Shown in pieces: positions 34,456-43,718 of a DNA stretch of 64,000 nt. Source of the stretch: Pseudomonas gingeri. GTDB lineage: Bacteria > Pseudomonadota > Gammaproteobacteria > Pseudomonadales > Pseudomonadaceae. Location of the stretch: positions 62,001-126,000 of the forward strand of contig NZ_JACAOS010000015.1 in the NCBI RefSeq assembly GCF_013386165.1. The letters are read 5' to 3'. The notes under the pieces were generated by a model. The model saw only the letters and a program-made list of their open reading frames with translations, had not been told where the DNA came from and ran no database searches. Both the position numbers and the translations under genes were made by a program. Position 1 is the first letter of the stretch. Each line of letters begins with the position of its first letter.

Positions 34456-36141
34456 GTGACTGACAATACCCAGAAGCCTACAAAGCGCCGTGACGTTGAA
34501 ATCCGCGCCGCCCGTGGCAACAAGCTGACCGCGAAAAGCTGGCTGACCGAAGCGCCGCTGCGGATGCTGATGAACAACCTCGACCCGGAAGTGGCCGAGA
34601 ACCCCAAGGAGCTGGTGGTCTACGGCGGTATCGGCCGGGCTGCGCGGAACTGGGAATGCTACGACAAGATCGTCGAAAGCCTGACCAACCTGAATGACGA
34701 CGAGACCCTGCTGGTGCAATCCGGCAAGCCGGTCGGCGTGTTCAAGACCCACAGCAACGCCCCTCGCGTGCTGATCGCCAACTCCAACCTGGTGCCACAC
34801 TGGGCGACCTGGGAACACTTCAACGAACTGGACGCCAAGGGCCTGGCCATGTACGGCCAGATGACCGCCGGCAGCTGGATCTACATCGGCAGCCAGGGCA
34901 TCGTCCAGGGCACCTATGAAACCTTCGTCGAAGCCGGTCGCCAGCACTACGACAACAACCTCAAAGGTCGTTGGGTCCTGACCGCGGGCCTGGGCGGCAT
35001 GGGCGGCGCGCAACCGCTGGCCGCGACCCTGGCCGGCGCCTGCTCGCTGAACATCGAATGCCAGCAAGTCAGCATCGACTTCCGCCTGAACAGCCGTTAT
35101 GTCGATGAACAAGCCACCGACCTCGACGACGCCCTGGCGCGTATCGCCAAGTACACCGCTGCCGGCCAGGCGATCTCCATCGCCCTGCTCGGCAACGCCG
35201 CTGAAATCCTCCCGGAACTGGTCAAGCGCGGCGTGCGCCCGGACATGGTCACCGACCAGACCAGCGCCCACGATCCACTCAACGGTTACCTGCCCGCCGG
35301 CTGGACCTGGGACGAGTACCGTGCCCGCGCCCTGACCGAACCCGCCGTCGTGGTGAAGGCCGCCAAGGCGTCGATGGCCGTGCACGTCAAGGCCATGCTC
35401 GACTTCCAGAAGCAAGGCATCCCGACCTTCGACTACGGCAACAACATCCGTCAGATGGCCCAGGAAGAAGGCGTGGAAAACGCCTTCGACTTCCCGGGTT
35501 TCGTCCCGGCCTATATCCGTCCGCTGTTCTGCCGTGGCATCGGTCCATTCCGCTGGGCCGCTCTGTCGGGCGATCCGCAGGACATCTACAAGACCGATGC
35601 CAAGGTCAAGGAACTGATCCCGGACGACGCCCACCTGCACAACTGGCTGGACATGGCCCGCGAGCGCATCAGCTTCCAGGGTCTGCCGGCGCGTATCTGC
35701 TGGGTTGGCCTGGGTCAGCGCGCCAAGCTCGGTCTGGCGTTCAACGAAATGGTGCGTCGCGGCGAGCTGTCGGCACCGATCGTGATCGGCCGTGACCACC
35801 TGGACTCCGGTTCGGTAGCCAGCCCGAACCGTGAAACCGAGTCGATGCAGGATGGTTCCGATGCCGTGTCCGACTGGCCACTGCTCAACGCCCTGCTCAA
35901 CACCGCCAGCGGCGCGACCTGGGTCTCCCTGCACCACGGCGGCGGCGTCGGCATGGGCTTCTCGCAGCACTCGGGCATGGTGATCGTCTGTGACGGTACC
36001 GACGAAGCAGCCGAGCGGATTGCCCGCGTCCTGCACAACGACCCGGCCACGGGGGTGATGCGTCACGCCGATGCGGGTTACCAGATCGCGATCGACTGCG
36101 CGAAAGAGCAAGGCTTGAACCTGCCGATGATCACAGGCTGA
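34456..36141 (+). CDS. hutU: Urocanate hydratase
   Basis: 561 residues, GTG start at 34456 with AGAGGAG upstream. The sequence is highly like Pseudomonas HutU throughout: [17 protein letters not shown] at the start, [24 protein letters not shown] (Rossmann-type NAD site), [21 protein letters not shown] with the conserved Cys, and [13 protein letters not shown] near the end. NAD acts as electrophile to hydrate urocanate to imidazolone propionate. Here it is followed by an ABC importer rather than by hutH/hutI/hutG. It may serve histidine breakdown, or a urocanate analogue made by the adjacent MIO-less lyase. Confidence 0.95.
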   Translation: MTDNTQKPTKRRDVEIRAARGNKLTAKSWLTEAPLRMLMNNLDPEVAENPKELVVYGGIGRAARNWECYDKIVESLTNLNDDETLLVQSGKPVGVFKTHSNAPRVLIANSNLVPHWATWEHFNELDAKGLAMYGQMTAGSWIYIGSQGIVQGTYETFVEAGRQHYDNNLKGRWVLTAGLGGMGGAQPLAATLAGACSLNIECQQVSIDFRLNSRYVDEQATDLDDALARIAKYTAAGQAISIALLGNAAEILPELVKRGVRPDMVTDQTSAHDPLNGYLPAGWTWDEYRARALTEPAVVVKAAKASMAVHVKAMLDFQKQGIPTFDYGNNIRQMAQEEGVENAFDFPGFVPAYIRPLFCRGIGPFRWAALSGDPQDIYKTDAKVKELIPDDAHLHNWLDMARERISFQGLPARICWVGLGQRAKLGLAFNEMVRRGELSAPIVIGRDHLDSGSVASPNRETESMQDGSDAVSDWPLLNALLNTASGATWVSLHHGGGVGMGFSQHSGMVIVCDGTDEAAERIARVLHNDPATGVMRHADAGYQIAIDCAKEQGLNLPMITG

Positions 36142-36245
36142 TCTGTCGGACCAGGGCACATGGAGAGGGGCCAGCTATCCAGGCTGAAACCGTTATGGGT
36201 GCGAATTAACCGGCTTAACTAGCAGGTTGGCTTTTAGGGTTTTGT

Positions 36246-36259
36246 CTTGCCCGCACAAG
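36246..36259. promoter_or_regulatory. HutC-like half-conserved palindrome, site 1
   Basis: CTTGCCCGCACAAG keeps the outer CTTG and ACAAG of the palindrome upstream of hutU, with a different centre. It lies about 90 bases before the binding protein gene. Confidence 0.4.
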
Positions 36260-36263
36260 AACC

Positions 36264-36277
36264 GTTGTACGGACAAG
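36264..36277. promoter_or_regulatory. HutC-like palindrome, site 2
   Basis: GTTGTACGGACAAG matches the CTTGT-N4-ACAAG pattern with one mismatch. It is 18 bases from site 1, so the two could be bound in tandem on one face of the helix (under two turns). Confidence 0.45.
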
Positions 36278-36343
36278 CATTGGAGATTCGGCCTGAGCCG
36301 GATCAGTTCGCAACACTCCATTGATTAGGCAGGAAGTATAAAG

Positions 36344-37201
36344 ATGTCGAAGAAATCAAGCTGGTTGGGTTCTGTAGCGCTCAGTGCAATGGTTCTGGCC
36401 TGTGCCCCGGCACTCCAGGCCAAAGAGTGGACCTCGGTGAATATCGCCACCGAGGGTGCCTACGAGCCCTGGAACCTGACACTTCCAGGCGGAAAGATCG
36501 GTGGCTTCGAACCGGAACTGATGGATGTCATCTGCCCGCGCATGAAGCTCAAGTGCAACGTCGTCGTACAGAACTGGGACGGGATGATCGCCAGCCTCAA
36601 TGCCGGTAAGTTCGACGTGCTGATGGACGCCATCGTCATCAACGACGAGCGCCAGAAGGTCATGGCCTTCTCGGTACCTTATGCCCAGACCCCAGCCAGC
36701 TTCGTTTCGTTGAAAGCCGATCTGCTGCCAGGCAAAAGCGGTGTCGAATCAGCCATCACCCTGGGCACCGATGCCAAGGAAGTCCGGGCCGGCGTTGAAG
36801 AACTGCGCAAGGCCCTCAAAGGCAAAACCATCGGGATTGCCTCCGGCACCATCTACACCCCGTTCATTGATGAAAACTTCAAGGATGTCGCGACCATTCG
36901 CGAGTACGGCAGCTCCGCCGAAGCCATTCTCGACCTGCTGGCCGGCCGTATCGACGTCGCGTTCGATGACGTGACCTTCTTCAACTCGGTCATGGACAAA
37001 CCAGAGAACAAACCGCTGGTCTTTACCGGCCCGGTCATCAAAGGCCCGATCTGGGGTGAAGGCGAAGCCCTGGGCTTCCGTCAGAAAGACCCGGAGCTGA
37101 AAGCCAAGTTCGACGCCGCCCTCAAGGAAGCCATGGCGGATGGCACGATCAAGAAATTGAGCGAAAAATGGTTCAAGGCAGACCTCACGCCTAAGCAATG
37201 A
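36344..37201 (+). CDS. ABC transporter substrate-binding protein, basic/polar amino acid type
   Basis: 285 residues with a signal peptide ending at about residue 26 (LQA-KEW). The mature protein is a family 3 solute-binding protein: VNIATEGAYEPWNLTLPGGKIGGFEPELMD, then DGMIASLNAGKFDVLMDAIVIND, and VAFDDVTFF in the second lobe. It is closest in style to the histidine/lysine/octopine/nopaline group. It gives the importer its substrate choice in the periplasm. It starts an operon with two permeases and an ATPase. With the lyase and hutU nearby, an imidazole-bearing amino acid or betaine is a reasonable guess. Confidence 0.88.
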   Translation: MSKKSSWLGSVALSAMVLACAPALQAKEWTSVNIATEGAYEPWNLTLPGGKIGGFEPELMDVICPRMKLKCNVVVQNWDGMIASLNAGKFDVLMDAIVINDERQKVMAFSVPYAQTPASFVSLKADLLPGKSGVESAITLGTDAKEVRAGVEELRKALKGKTIGIASGTIYTPFIDENFKDVATIREYGSSAEAILDLLAGRIDVAFDDVTFFNSVMDKPENKPLVFTGPVIKGPIWGEGEALGFRQKDPELKAKFDAALKEAMADGTIKKLSEKWFKADLTPKQ

Positions 37202-37268
37202 TTTTGAATGGCCCGGCAACGTCACCGTTGTCGGGCTGCTTTAACCTTCATCCTAAGTGGGACCTTCT

Positions 37269-37985
37269 ATGAACCTCTTGCAGCTACTCAGTTTTGGAGA
37301 CTCAGGCTGGGGAATGGCGCTGCTCAAGGCAGCGGGCATGACCGTGATATTGACCCTGGCGGCTTTGCTGGTGGGGGCGGTATTTGGCAGTCTGGTCGCT
37401 GCGGCCAAGCTATCCCGGCAGCGCGGCCTGCGCTGGCTCGGGGACCTGTATTCGATCCTGTTCAGGGGCATCCCTGAATTGCTGGTGATCTACCTGTTCT
37501 ACTTTGGCGGTGCCAGTGTCGTCACCGCCGTTGGCCACTGGTTCGGCGGTGAAGGCTATATCGACGTACCACCGTTTCTCGTCGGCGCGTTGGCGGTCGG
37601 GCTGATTTCCGGCTCCTATCAGGCCGAAGTCTACCGGGGCGCCTTTCTCGCGGTGTCGAAGGGCGAACTGGAAGCCGGGCTGGCCATCGGCATGAGCCGG
37701 GCCATGCGTTTCAAACGGATTCTGATCCCCCAGGTGCTGCGTTTTGCACTGCCCGGGCTGGGCAATGTCTGGCAGATGAGCCTGAAGGACTCCGCGCTGA
37801 TCTCAGTCATCGGCCTGGTGGAGTTGATGCGTGCCAGCCAGGTGGCAGCGGGCTCGACGCGACAATATTTCACCTTCTACATCATCGGCGGCATCGTGTA
37901 CCTGGTTCTCACTGGCCTGTCCGGTCGGCTGTTCAACATCGCCGAGGCTCGCGTGCGTCGCACGCAGCAGCGCAGCCCAGTCTAG
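37269..37985 (+). CDS. ABC transporter permease (HisQ/OccQ type)
   Basis: 238 residues from the ATG at 37269; an in-frame GTG at 37257 is less likely. Five membrane helices and the ABC permease EAA loop: EAGLAIGMSRAMRFKRILIPQVLRFALPG. The start MNLLQLLSFGDSGWGMALLKAAGMTV is typical of HisQ/OccQ. Pairs with the next gene to form the channel. Sixty-seven bases after the binding protein gene; same operon. Confidence 0.92.
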   Translation: MNLLQLLSFGDSGWGMALLKAAGMTVILTLAALLVGAVFGSLVAAAKLSRQRGLRWLGDLYSILFRGIPELLVIYLFYFGGASVVTAVGHWFGGEGYIDVPPFLVGALAVGLISGSYQAEVYRGAFLAVSKGELEAGLAIGMSRAMRFKRILIPQVLRFALPGLGNVWQMSLKDSALISVIGLVELMRASQVAAGSTRQYFTFYIIGGIVYLVLTGLSGRLFNIAEARVRRTQQRSPV

Positions 37986-38006
37986 TTCGAGTCGGAAGGA
38001 CTACTT

Positions 38007-38744
38007 ATGATCGATTTTCCGTTCCTCGCTGACACCATGCTCAAACTGCTGGCAGCGTTGCCCACAACGCTGACGCTGTTTTTCTGCTCATTGGTGATCG
38101 GTCTTACCCTCTCCGTCGGCATCGTCAGCCTGCGGGTCAGCCGCTGGTGGTTCTTCAGCTACCCGGCGCGCTTCTACATCATGTTGTTTCGCGGTACGCC
38201 GCTGCTGATTCAAATGTTCCTGATCTACTACGGGTTGGGCCAGTTCCCGGCCATTCGCGACAGCTTCGCCTGGGTGCTGCTCAAATCACCCTATGGCTGC
38301 GCGGTGGTTTCCCTGGCCTTGTGCACCGCCGGTTATACCGCCGAAATCATTCGCGGCGGGCTGCTGAGCGTGCCACAGGGGCAGATCGAAGCGGGCAAGG
38401 CCGTCGGCATGTCGCCGTGGGAACTGCTGCGCCGGATCATTGCGCCGGTCACCCTGCGCCAGGCCCTGCCGGCCTACTCCACCGAAGCCATCTTGCTGGT
38501 CAAGTCCACGGCGCTGGCCAGCCTGGTCACCGTGTGGGACGTCACCGGCGTCGCGCAACAGATCATCCAGCGCACCTATCGCACCATGGAAGTGTTCATT
38601 TGCGCGGCCTTGATCTACCTGGTGCTGAATTTCCTGGTGGTTCGCGCTGTCGCCTGGCTCGAGTATCGCCTCTCGCCGCACCTGCGTGAGCGGCCAGTGG
38701 ACGCGATCAAGAAAGCCGCGCCTTCGCTGCCCACCCATTCCTGA
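38007..38744 (+). CDS. ABC transporter permease (HisM/OccM type)
   Basis: 245 residues, ATG at 38007 with GGAAGGA upstream, 21 bases after the first permease. Five helices; LFRGTPLLIQMFLIYYGLGQF and the EAA loop EAGKAVGMSPWELLRRIIAPVTLRQALP are typical of HisM-like permeases. Forms a heterodimeric channel with the preceding gene product. Confidence 0.92.
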   Translation: MIDFPFLADTMLKLLAALPTTLTLFFCSLVIGLTLSVGIVSLRVSRWWFFSYPARFYIMLFRGTPLLIQMFLIYYGLGQFPAIRDSFAWVLLKSPYGCAVVSLALCTAGYTAEIIRGGLLSVPQGQIEAGKAVGMSPWELLRRIIAPVTLRQALPAYSTEAILLVKSTALASLVTVWDVTGVAQQIIQRTYRTMEVFICAALIYLVLNFLVVRAVAWLEYRLSPHLRERPVDAIKKAAPSLPTHS

Positions 38745-38762
38745 TTTGATAAGGAGCCTGCC

Positions 38763-39554
38763 ATGAGCACTCAGTCCGCTTCAGCCCTGTCGGTAAGCAA
38801 TATTCAGAAATCCTTCGGCAGCGCCCATGTCCTCAAGGGTATTTCCCTGGAGGCCCACAAGGGCGATGTGATCTCGATCCTCGGTGCCAGTGGTTCCGGT
38901 AAAAGTACCTTCCTGCGTTGCATCAACCTGCTGGAAACCCCCGATCAAGGCATCATCACCGTCAACGGTGAAGTGATCGAGATGAAGCAGCACGCCGACG
39001 GTCGCCAGACTCCGAGCAACGCCCGCCAGGTCGAGCGCATGCGCAGTTGCCTGGGCATGGTGTTCCAGAGCTTCAACCTGTGGTCACACATGACCGTGCT
39101 GCAGAACGTCATTGAAGGCCCGATGCGCGTGCTCAAGCGTTCCCGCGCCGAATGCGTCGAAGAAGCCGAAGCCCTGCTGCACAAGGTCGGCCTGTACGAT
39201 CGCCGCGACTATTACCCGGCGCACCTGTCCGGTGGCCAGCAGCAGCGGGTAGCCATCGCCCGTGCACTGGCGATGAACCCCCAGGTCATGCTGTTCGACG
39301 AACCCACCTCGGCCCTTGACCCTGAGCTGGTGGGCGAGGTGCTACGGGTGATGCGTTCCCTGGCCGAAGAAGGCCGTACCATGCTGGTGGTCACCCACGA
39401 AATGGGTTTTGCCCGCCACGTGTCCAACCGGGTGGTGTTCATGCACGGCGGCCTGATCGACGTCCAGGGCACGCCAACGGAACTGTTCGAAGGCTTGCCC
39501 ACCGAGCGCTTCAAGCAGTTCGTTTCCAGCCATCATGAGCGGACCACCGAATAA
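38763..39554 (+). CDS. ABC transporter ATP-binding protein (HisP type)
   Basis: 263 residues, ATG at 38763 with AAGGAG upstream. Walker [10 protein letters not shown]-loop MVFQSFNLW, signature LSGGQQQR, Walker B VMLFDEP and the switch His in VVTHEMGF are all intact. It drives uptake by the two permeases. Last gene of the operon, followed by a good terminator. Confidence 0.95.
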   Translation: MSTQSASALSVSNIQKSFGSAHVLKGISLEAHKGDVISILGASGSGKSTFLRCINLLETPDQGIITVNGEVIEMKQHADGRQTPSNARQVERMRSCLGMVFQSFNLWSHMTVLQNVIEGPMRVLKRSRAECVEEAEALLHKVGLYDRRDYYPAHLSGGQQQRVAIARALAMNPQVMLFDEPTSALDPELVGEVLRVMRSLAEEGRTMLVVTHEMGFARHVSNRVVFMHGGLIDVQGTPTELFEGLPTERFKQFVSSHHERTTE

Positions 39555-39583
39555 AGCCGCTCGACGCCTGTCTCTCGCGAAAA

Positions 39584-39619
39584 AACAACGGCCCCTGATC
39601 TGGGGCCGTTGTCTTTTTC
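39584..39619 (+). terminator. Rho-independent terminator
   Basis: ACAACGGCCCC-tgatct-GGGGCCGTTGT, an eleven-pair stem, then CTTTTT. It closes the ABC transporter operon. Confidence 0.88.
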
Positions 39620-39703
39620 AGGCGGTAAAAATATCACCGGCCCAGCTGAAGCCGCGCCCGTGCAAAGAAAGACGGCCCTGCAAAAGCCGACCCCGCTCAC
39701 GGG

Positions 39704-40645
39704 TCATTTTTTCCGAGGAATAAACCCGGGCACTCCGGTTTCAACCACCGAGTTGAAGCGGATGCGGGTGCTGATCTCTTCCCGGATCTCAACCATGGCC
39801 CGCTGCGGCAAGGTGGAGATATCGAAGTTCTCCTGGATATGGTTCGGTGTCGCAGAGGTGGTCAGAAAAGCCACGCCTCGCTGTACCGCCCAGGCCAATG
39901 TCACTTGCGCCGGGGTCTTCTGCAAACGTTGAGCGATCCCGGTAATCACCGGCTCTTCCAGCACGTTAGGCTCCATGCCATGCCCGAGTGGCGCAAACGC
40001 CAGGAGGATAATGCCGTGCTGCTGGCAAAACTCGAGCAGTTCCCATTCAGGCAGATACGGGTGGGATTCAACCTGCACGACCGCCGGTTTTATCCGCGCC
40101 ACGGCCACCAGGGCTTTCAAGGTGTCCAAGGTGATATCGGACAAACCAATGGACTTGCAGCGCCCTTCATCCACCAGGCGCTCAAGCGCCCTCCAGGTCT
40201 CGATCAGGGTGACGCCGGAGTCGTAGATCACTTGTCCCTGCTCGTCTCGCGGGTCCTGGTCATCACCGGGCTGGAAGGCGAAGGGCGTATGGATCAGATA
40301 ACAATCGAGGTAATCCACCTGAAGCCGTCGGCAACTGGCGGTAAACGCCGCTTCGACGCGCTCGGGACGATGGTTGGTATTCCACAATTTGGTGGTGATG
40401 AACACCTCCTCTCGCCGAACCTTACCAGCCTGAAAAACCTCCTGCAGAGCAACGCCGACACCGTCCTCGTTGCGATAACGCTCGGCACAATCGAAATGGC
40501 GAAAACCGGCTTCCAATGCCGCCTTGACGGCGGGCGTGGTCACCGAGAGGTCGCGGAACAACGTGCCAAAGCCAACGGCCGGCATTTCACCCGTTCCGTG
40601 AACAATGGGAAACCGGGTGTCGCGAAGAGCATCGTGATAGGTCAT
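39704..40645 (-). CDS. Aldo/keto reductase
   Basis: 313 residues. The catalytic tetrad is visible: Asp and Tyr in FDCAERYRNE (about 52-57), Lys in ITTKLWN, His in LIHTPF. A TIM barrel using NADPH to reduce aldehydes or ketones is expected. The C-terminal part (TTSATPNHIQENFD) has the cofactor-binding pattern. It is convergent with the ABC operon and probably unrelated to it. Substrate unknown. Confidence 0.92.
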   Translation of the reverse strand: MTYHDALRDTRFPIVHGTGEMPAVGFGTLFRDLSVTTPAVKAALEAGFRHFDCAERYRNEDGVGVALQEVFQAGKVRREEVFITTKLWNTNHRPERVEAAFTASCRRLQVDYLDCYLIHTPFAFQPGDDQDPRDEQGQVIYDSGVTLIETWRALERLVDEGRCKSIGLSDITLDTLKALVAVARIKPAVVQVESHPYLPEWELLEFCQQHGIILLAFAPLGHGMEPNVLEEPVITGIAQRLQKTPAQVTLAWAVQRGVAFLTTSATPNHIQENFDISTLPQRAMVEIREEISTRIRFNSVVETGVPGFIPRKK

Positions 40646-40780
40646 GTCTTTACTCCATTACCAGGGGCCACACGCAAGTGACCGTTTATAAAATGCGCGG
40701 ATGCCGGCCCAAACGCAGAAAGGGCTCAGCACAGCAACGGTTGATCAATGGCTTGACGCCGGGTGTGAAGGCTGCCGCGC

Positions 40781-42229
40781 TTAGCGATCAGCCACCCGCG
40801 AATCAAAAACACCCACGCAATGGCCGCCGAGCGCCACGAACAACTGCACCGTGTCGAGGTACTGCGCGGTCTTCACGCGGATCTGTCCCAGTAGCGCCTG
40901 CTCATAGGCTCGCTCGGCCTCCAGCACCTGGAGGGTGCTGTTCTCGCCCAGGGCATAGGCCTGCTGGTTCAAGCGCAAACTGCTTTCGGCGGCGCGCAGC
41001 GCGTCCCCTTGCGCAAGGTTTTCCTGCCCGTCGTGGTGGATGGCCTGCAACGTGTCCGCGACCTGACCGAACGACTGGATGACGGTCTGCTGATAGCCCG
41101 CGAGGGACGCCTTGTAGCCGTCGACCGCGGCCTGGCGTTCAGCCTTGAGCGTTCCACCGTCAAAGATCGGCCCCGCCAACCCCGCCGCGAAGCCCCAGAG
41201 CGCGGCGCCGCCATTGCCGGAAGCCGCCTGCGCCAGGGACGCGGAAAGCGTGACATGGGGATACAGATTGGCGGTCGCGACACCCACGGCGGCACTGGCC
41301 CTGTGCAAGTCAGCCTCGGCTTGCAGGATATCGGGCCGCTGGTGGGCCATTTCCGAAGGCAAGCTGACGGGTACACTGGCCGGCAAGACAAATTCGGCCA
41401 GCTCGAAGTCAGGTGCGACCCAGTCAGCCGGGCCCTTCCCGGCCAGAATCGACAGCGCGTGACGTGCCGCATCGCGCTGCTGATCCAGAGGTGGCAACAG
41501 CGTGCGATCCTGCGCCAGCCGCGTCTCGGCCAGGGCAACATCGATCTGCGTGGTGCTGCCGTTAAGGTGGGCCATGCGCACCAGTTCGAGATTGCGGCTG
41601 TCATTGGCCAGCAGTTTCTCGACCGCCGCCCTCTGCGCGTTGGCAGATGCCAGCAACAGTGCCTGGCGGGCAACGTTACCGGTCAGGGTCAGGTACGCCG
41701 CTTCGTAGCGATGCTGCTGAAGATCGACCAGGGCCACCTGCTGTTCGACCTGCCGCTGATTACCGCCGAACACATCGAGGTCAAAACCCACCTGCGGCCC
41801 GATGCTGTAGAAATTGGCCACCGAGGGTTGGGCATCAGTGTGAACCCGCTGGCGACCGGCCTGGGCGGCAAAATCGACCTGCGGATAGAGCGCGCCCTGC
41901 GCCGCGGCCACGGACGAAGCGGCTTGTCGGAGAGTCGCGTCAGCCGCCACCAGTTCAAGATTGCCAGCGATTGCCCGGCGGACAACCTGGTCGAGCTTCG
42001 GTGATTGAAAGGCCGACCACCAGTCACCGTTGACCTGCTTGCCCAGCTCAATATTGCCGCCTTGGGCAAGTCCCAGCTCGGCCTGTTGGTCATAGTGTTG
42101 CGACGGGCTTTGCGACGGCGCTTGGTAGTCAGGCCCGACGGTACAGGCGGACAGGAAAAAAGCCGCCGACAGCGCACCGACCGTCGTAGGAAACAAGTGT
42201 CCGTTGAGGACGAATGCATTGGGTTTCAT
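40781..42229 (-). CDS. Outer-membrane efflux lipoprotein (OprM/NodT type)
   Basis: 482 residues with a signal peptide and lipobox LSAC at about residue 29, then TVGPDYQAPS, the standard opening of OprM/NodT lipoproteins. Two outer-membrane-factor repeats follow. It forms the trimeric exit duct for the efflux operon upstream. The gene is last of three (HlyD-type, MFS, OMF). The C-terminal GGHCVGVFDSRVADR is an ordinary tail. Confidence 0.92.
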   Translation of the reverse strand: MKPNAFVLNGHLFPTTVGALSAAFFLSACTVGPDYQAPSQSPSQHYDQQAELGLAQGGNIELGKQVNGDWWSAFQSPKLDQVVRRAIAGNLELVAADATLRQAASSVAAAQGALYPQVDFAAQAGRQRVHTDAQPSVANFYSIGPQVGFDLDVFGGNQRQVEQQVALVDLQQHRYEAAYLTLTGNVARQALLLASANAQRAAVEKLLANDSRNLELVRMAHLNGSTTQIDVALAETRLAQDRTLLPPLDQQRDAARHALSILAGKGPADWVAPDFELAEFVLPASVPVSLPSEMAHQRPDILQAEADLHRASAAVGVATANLYPHVTLSASLAQAASGNGGAALWGFAAGLAGPIFDGGTLKAERQAAVDGYKASLAGYQQTVIQSFGQVADTLQAIHHDGQENLAQGDALRAAESSLRLNQQAYALGENSTLQVLEAERAYEQALLGQIRVKTAQYLDTVQLFVALGGHCVGVFDSRVADR

Positions 42230-42248
42230 TTGCCAGACTCCACGAAAA

Positions 42249-43718
42249 CTAGTTGATCGGTGCGGGTTTGCGAAGCAGCAGCACCAGCGGACTCACCAGC
42301 AACATCGCCCACATCAAAAGCTTGAACTGGTCGATGATTGCGATGAAGGCCGCCTGGCCGGTGATCATTTCGTTGAGCGCGCCCAATGCCGGCAAAGACG
42401 TCGAGGCCGCCACGCGATACGCGCTCAGATGGCTGACCAGCGCCAAATGCATCGCCTGCGTGTTGTTGAAGAAACTGGCCTGCACCACCGCCACGCCGAT
42501 CGTGCTGCCGTAGACACGGGCCAGATTGAAGAAGCCCGTCCCTTCCGGGCGCAGCTTCGGGTCCAGGGTGCTGAACGCCACTTTGCCCAGAGCCGGCATC
42601 AACACACCGAGCCCGACGCCCTGGAGCGCACCCGCCAGCGCTACCGGCCACCAGCCCATCAACGGCGAGTAACCGAGCATCAGCCAGTTGGCATAGATCA
42701 CCAGGGCAATGCCCGCTGCCACGAAGGTTCGACGGTCGAAACGCTCGGCCACACGGCCCATCAGCAGGAACGCACCGACCAGCCCTACGCCGCGCGGTAT
42801 CGTCAGAAAGCCCGTCGTGTCCGGTGGAAACCCCAGCAGTTCATCCAACATCGGCGAGGTCAGCGCCATGGTCGACAGCAGCACAAAACCCAATGCGAAA
42901 AACATCACGGTCGACAGCACGAAGTTGCGGTCGCGGAACAAGCCCTTGCTGAGGAAGTGCACCTTGGCGGTCAGCACATGCACCACGAACAGATAGAACC
43001 CCGTGGCACAGGCCACGGCTTCCAGCCAGACTTCCAGTGAGGCAAACCATTCCAGGCGCTCTCCTCGGTCGAGCAGCATTTGCAGCCCGATCATGCCCAG
43101 CGTGAAGCAGCCGAAGCCGAAGAAATCAAAGGACGGGCGTTTCTCGGCCTTCTTCTCCTGTAGCAAAAGCGTCACCACGAGGAAGATAAAAGCCGACAAC
43201 GGCAGGCTGATGTAGAAGATCGAGCGCCAGCCGTAGAACTCGCCAAGCCAGCCACCGAGACTCGGACCACTGACGATGCCCAGCAACACAATGGCCGTCC
43301 ATACCGAGCCAAAGTTCCCACGTCGTGCCGGCGGCAACGTCTCCAGGGCAATGGCCATCGACAGCGGTGCCAATACGCCACTTGCCGCGCCCTGGACAAT
43401 ACGAGCGCCGACAAACGCCAGCGCAGTGGTTGCCTGGGTGGCGAGCAGCAAACCGACGGCGAAACAGGCTATCGCCGCTTGATACACCGCCTTCAAGCCA
43501 TAGCGCCCGGCGAGCCATTGCGCCAACGGCAGGGTGATCGCGCTCGCCGCCAGGTAGGAGGTGAACACCCAACCCGCCTGATCGTCGCTCATCGACAAGG
43601 CGCCCTGGATAAACCTGAGCACTGCATTCGGCAGCGGCAGGCTCGCCGACTGCATATAGGTCACGAACAGCACGGCAAACCTCAGCGTACGCGTGCCCTC
43701 CTCACCATTGGCGTTCAT
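42249..43718 (-). CDS. MFS drug transporter, DHA2 (EmrB-like)
   Basis: 489 residues with about fourteen membrane helices. WVFTSYLAASAITLPLAQWLAGRYGLKAVYQ is the family motif A region. The DHA2 family exports drugs, dyes or fatty acids with proton antiport. It starts four bases inside the stop of the HlyD-type gene (ATGA overlap) and ends 19 bases before the outer-membrane factor, so the three make one tripartite pump. Confidence 0.92.
   Translation of the reverse strand: MNANGEEGTRTLRFAVLFVTYMQSASLPLPNAVLRFIQGALSMSDDQAGWVFTSYLAASAITLPLAQWLAGRYGLKAVYQAAIACFAVGLLLATQATTALAFVGARIVQGAASGVLAPLSMAIALETLPPARRGNFGSVWTAIVLLGIVSGPSLGGWLGEFYGWRSIFYISLPLSAFIFLVVTLLLQEKKAEKRPSFDFFGFGCFTLGMIGLQMLLDRGERLEWFASLEVWLEAVACATGFYLFVVHVLTAKVHFLSKGLFRDRNFVLSTVMFFALGFVLLSTMALTSPMLDELLGFPPDTTGFLTIPRGVGLVGAFLLMGRVAERFDRRTFVAAGIALVIYANWLMLGYSPLMGWWPVALAGALQGVGLGVLMPALGKVAFSTLDPKLRPEGTGFFNLARVYGSTIGVAVVQASFFNNTQAMHLALVSHLSAYRVAASTSLPALGALNEMITGQAAFIAIIDQFKLLMWAMLLVSPLVLLLRKPAPIN

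Noticed and set aside
34171..36159. 662-residue open frame on the minus strand
   Set aside because: Antisense to hutU; no recognisable motif.
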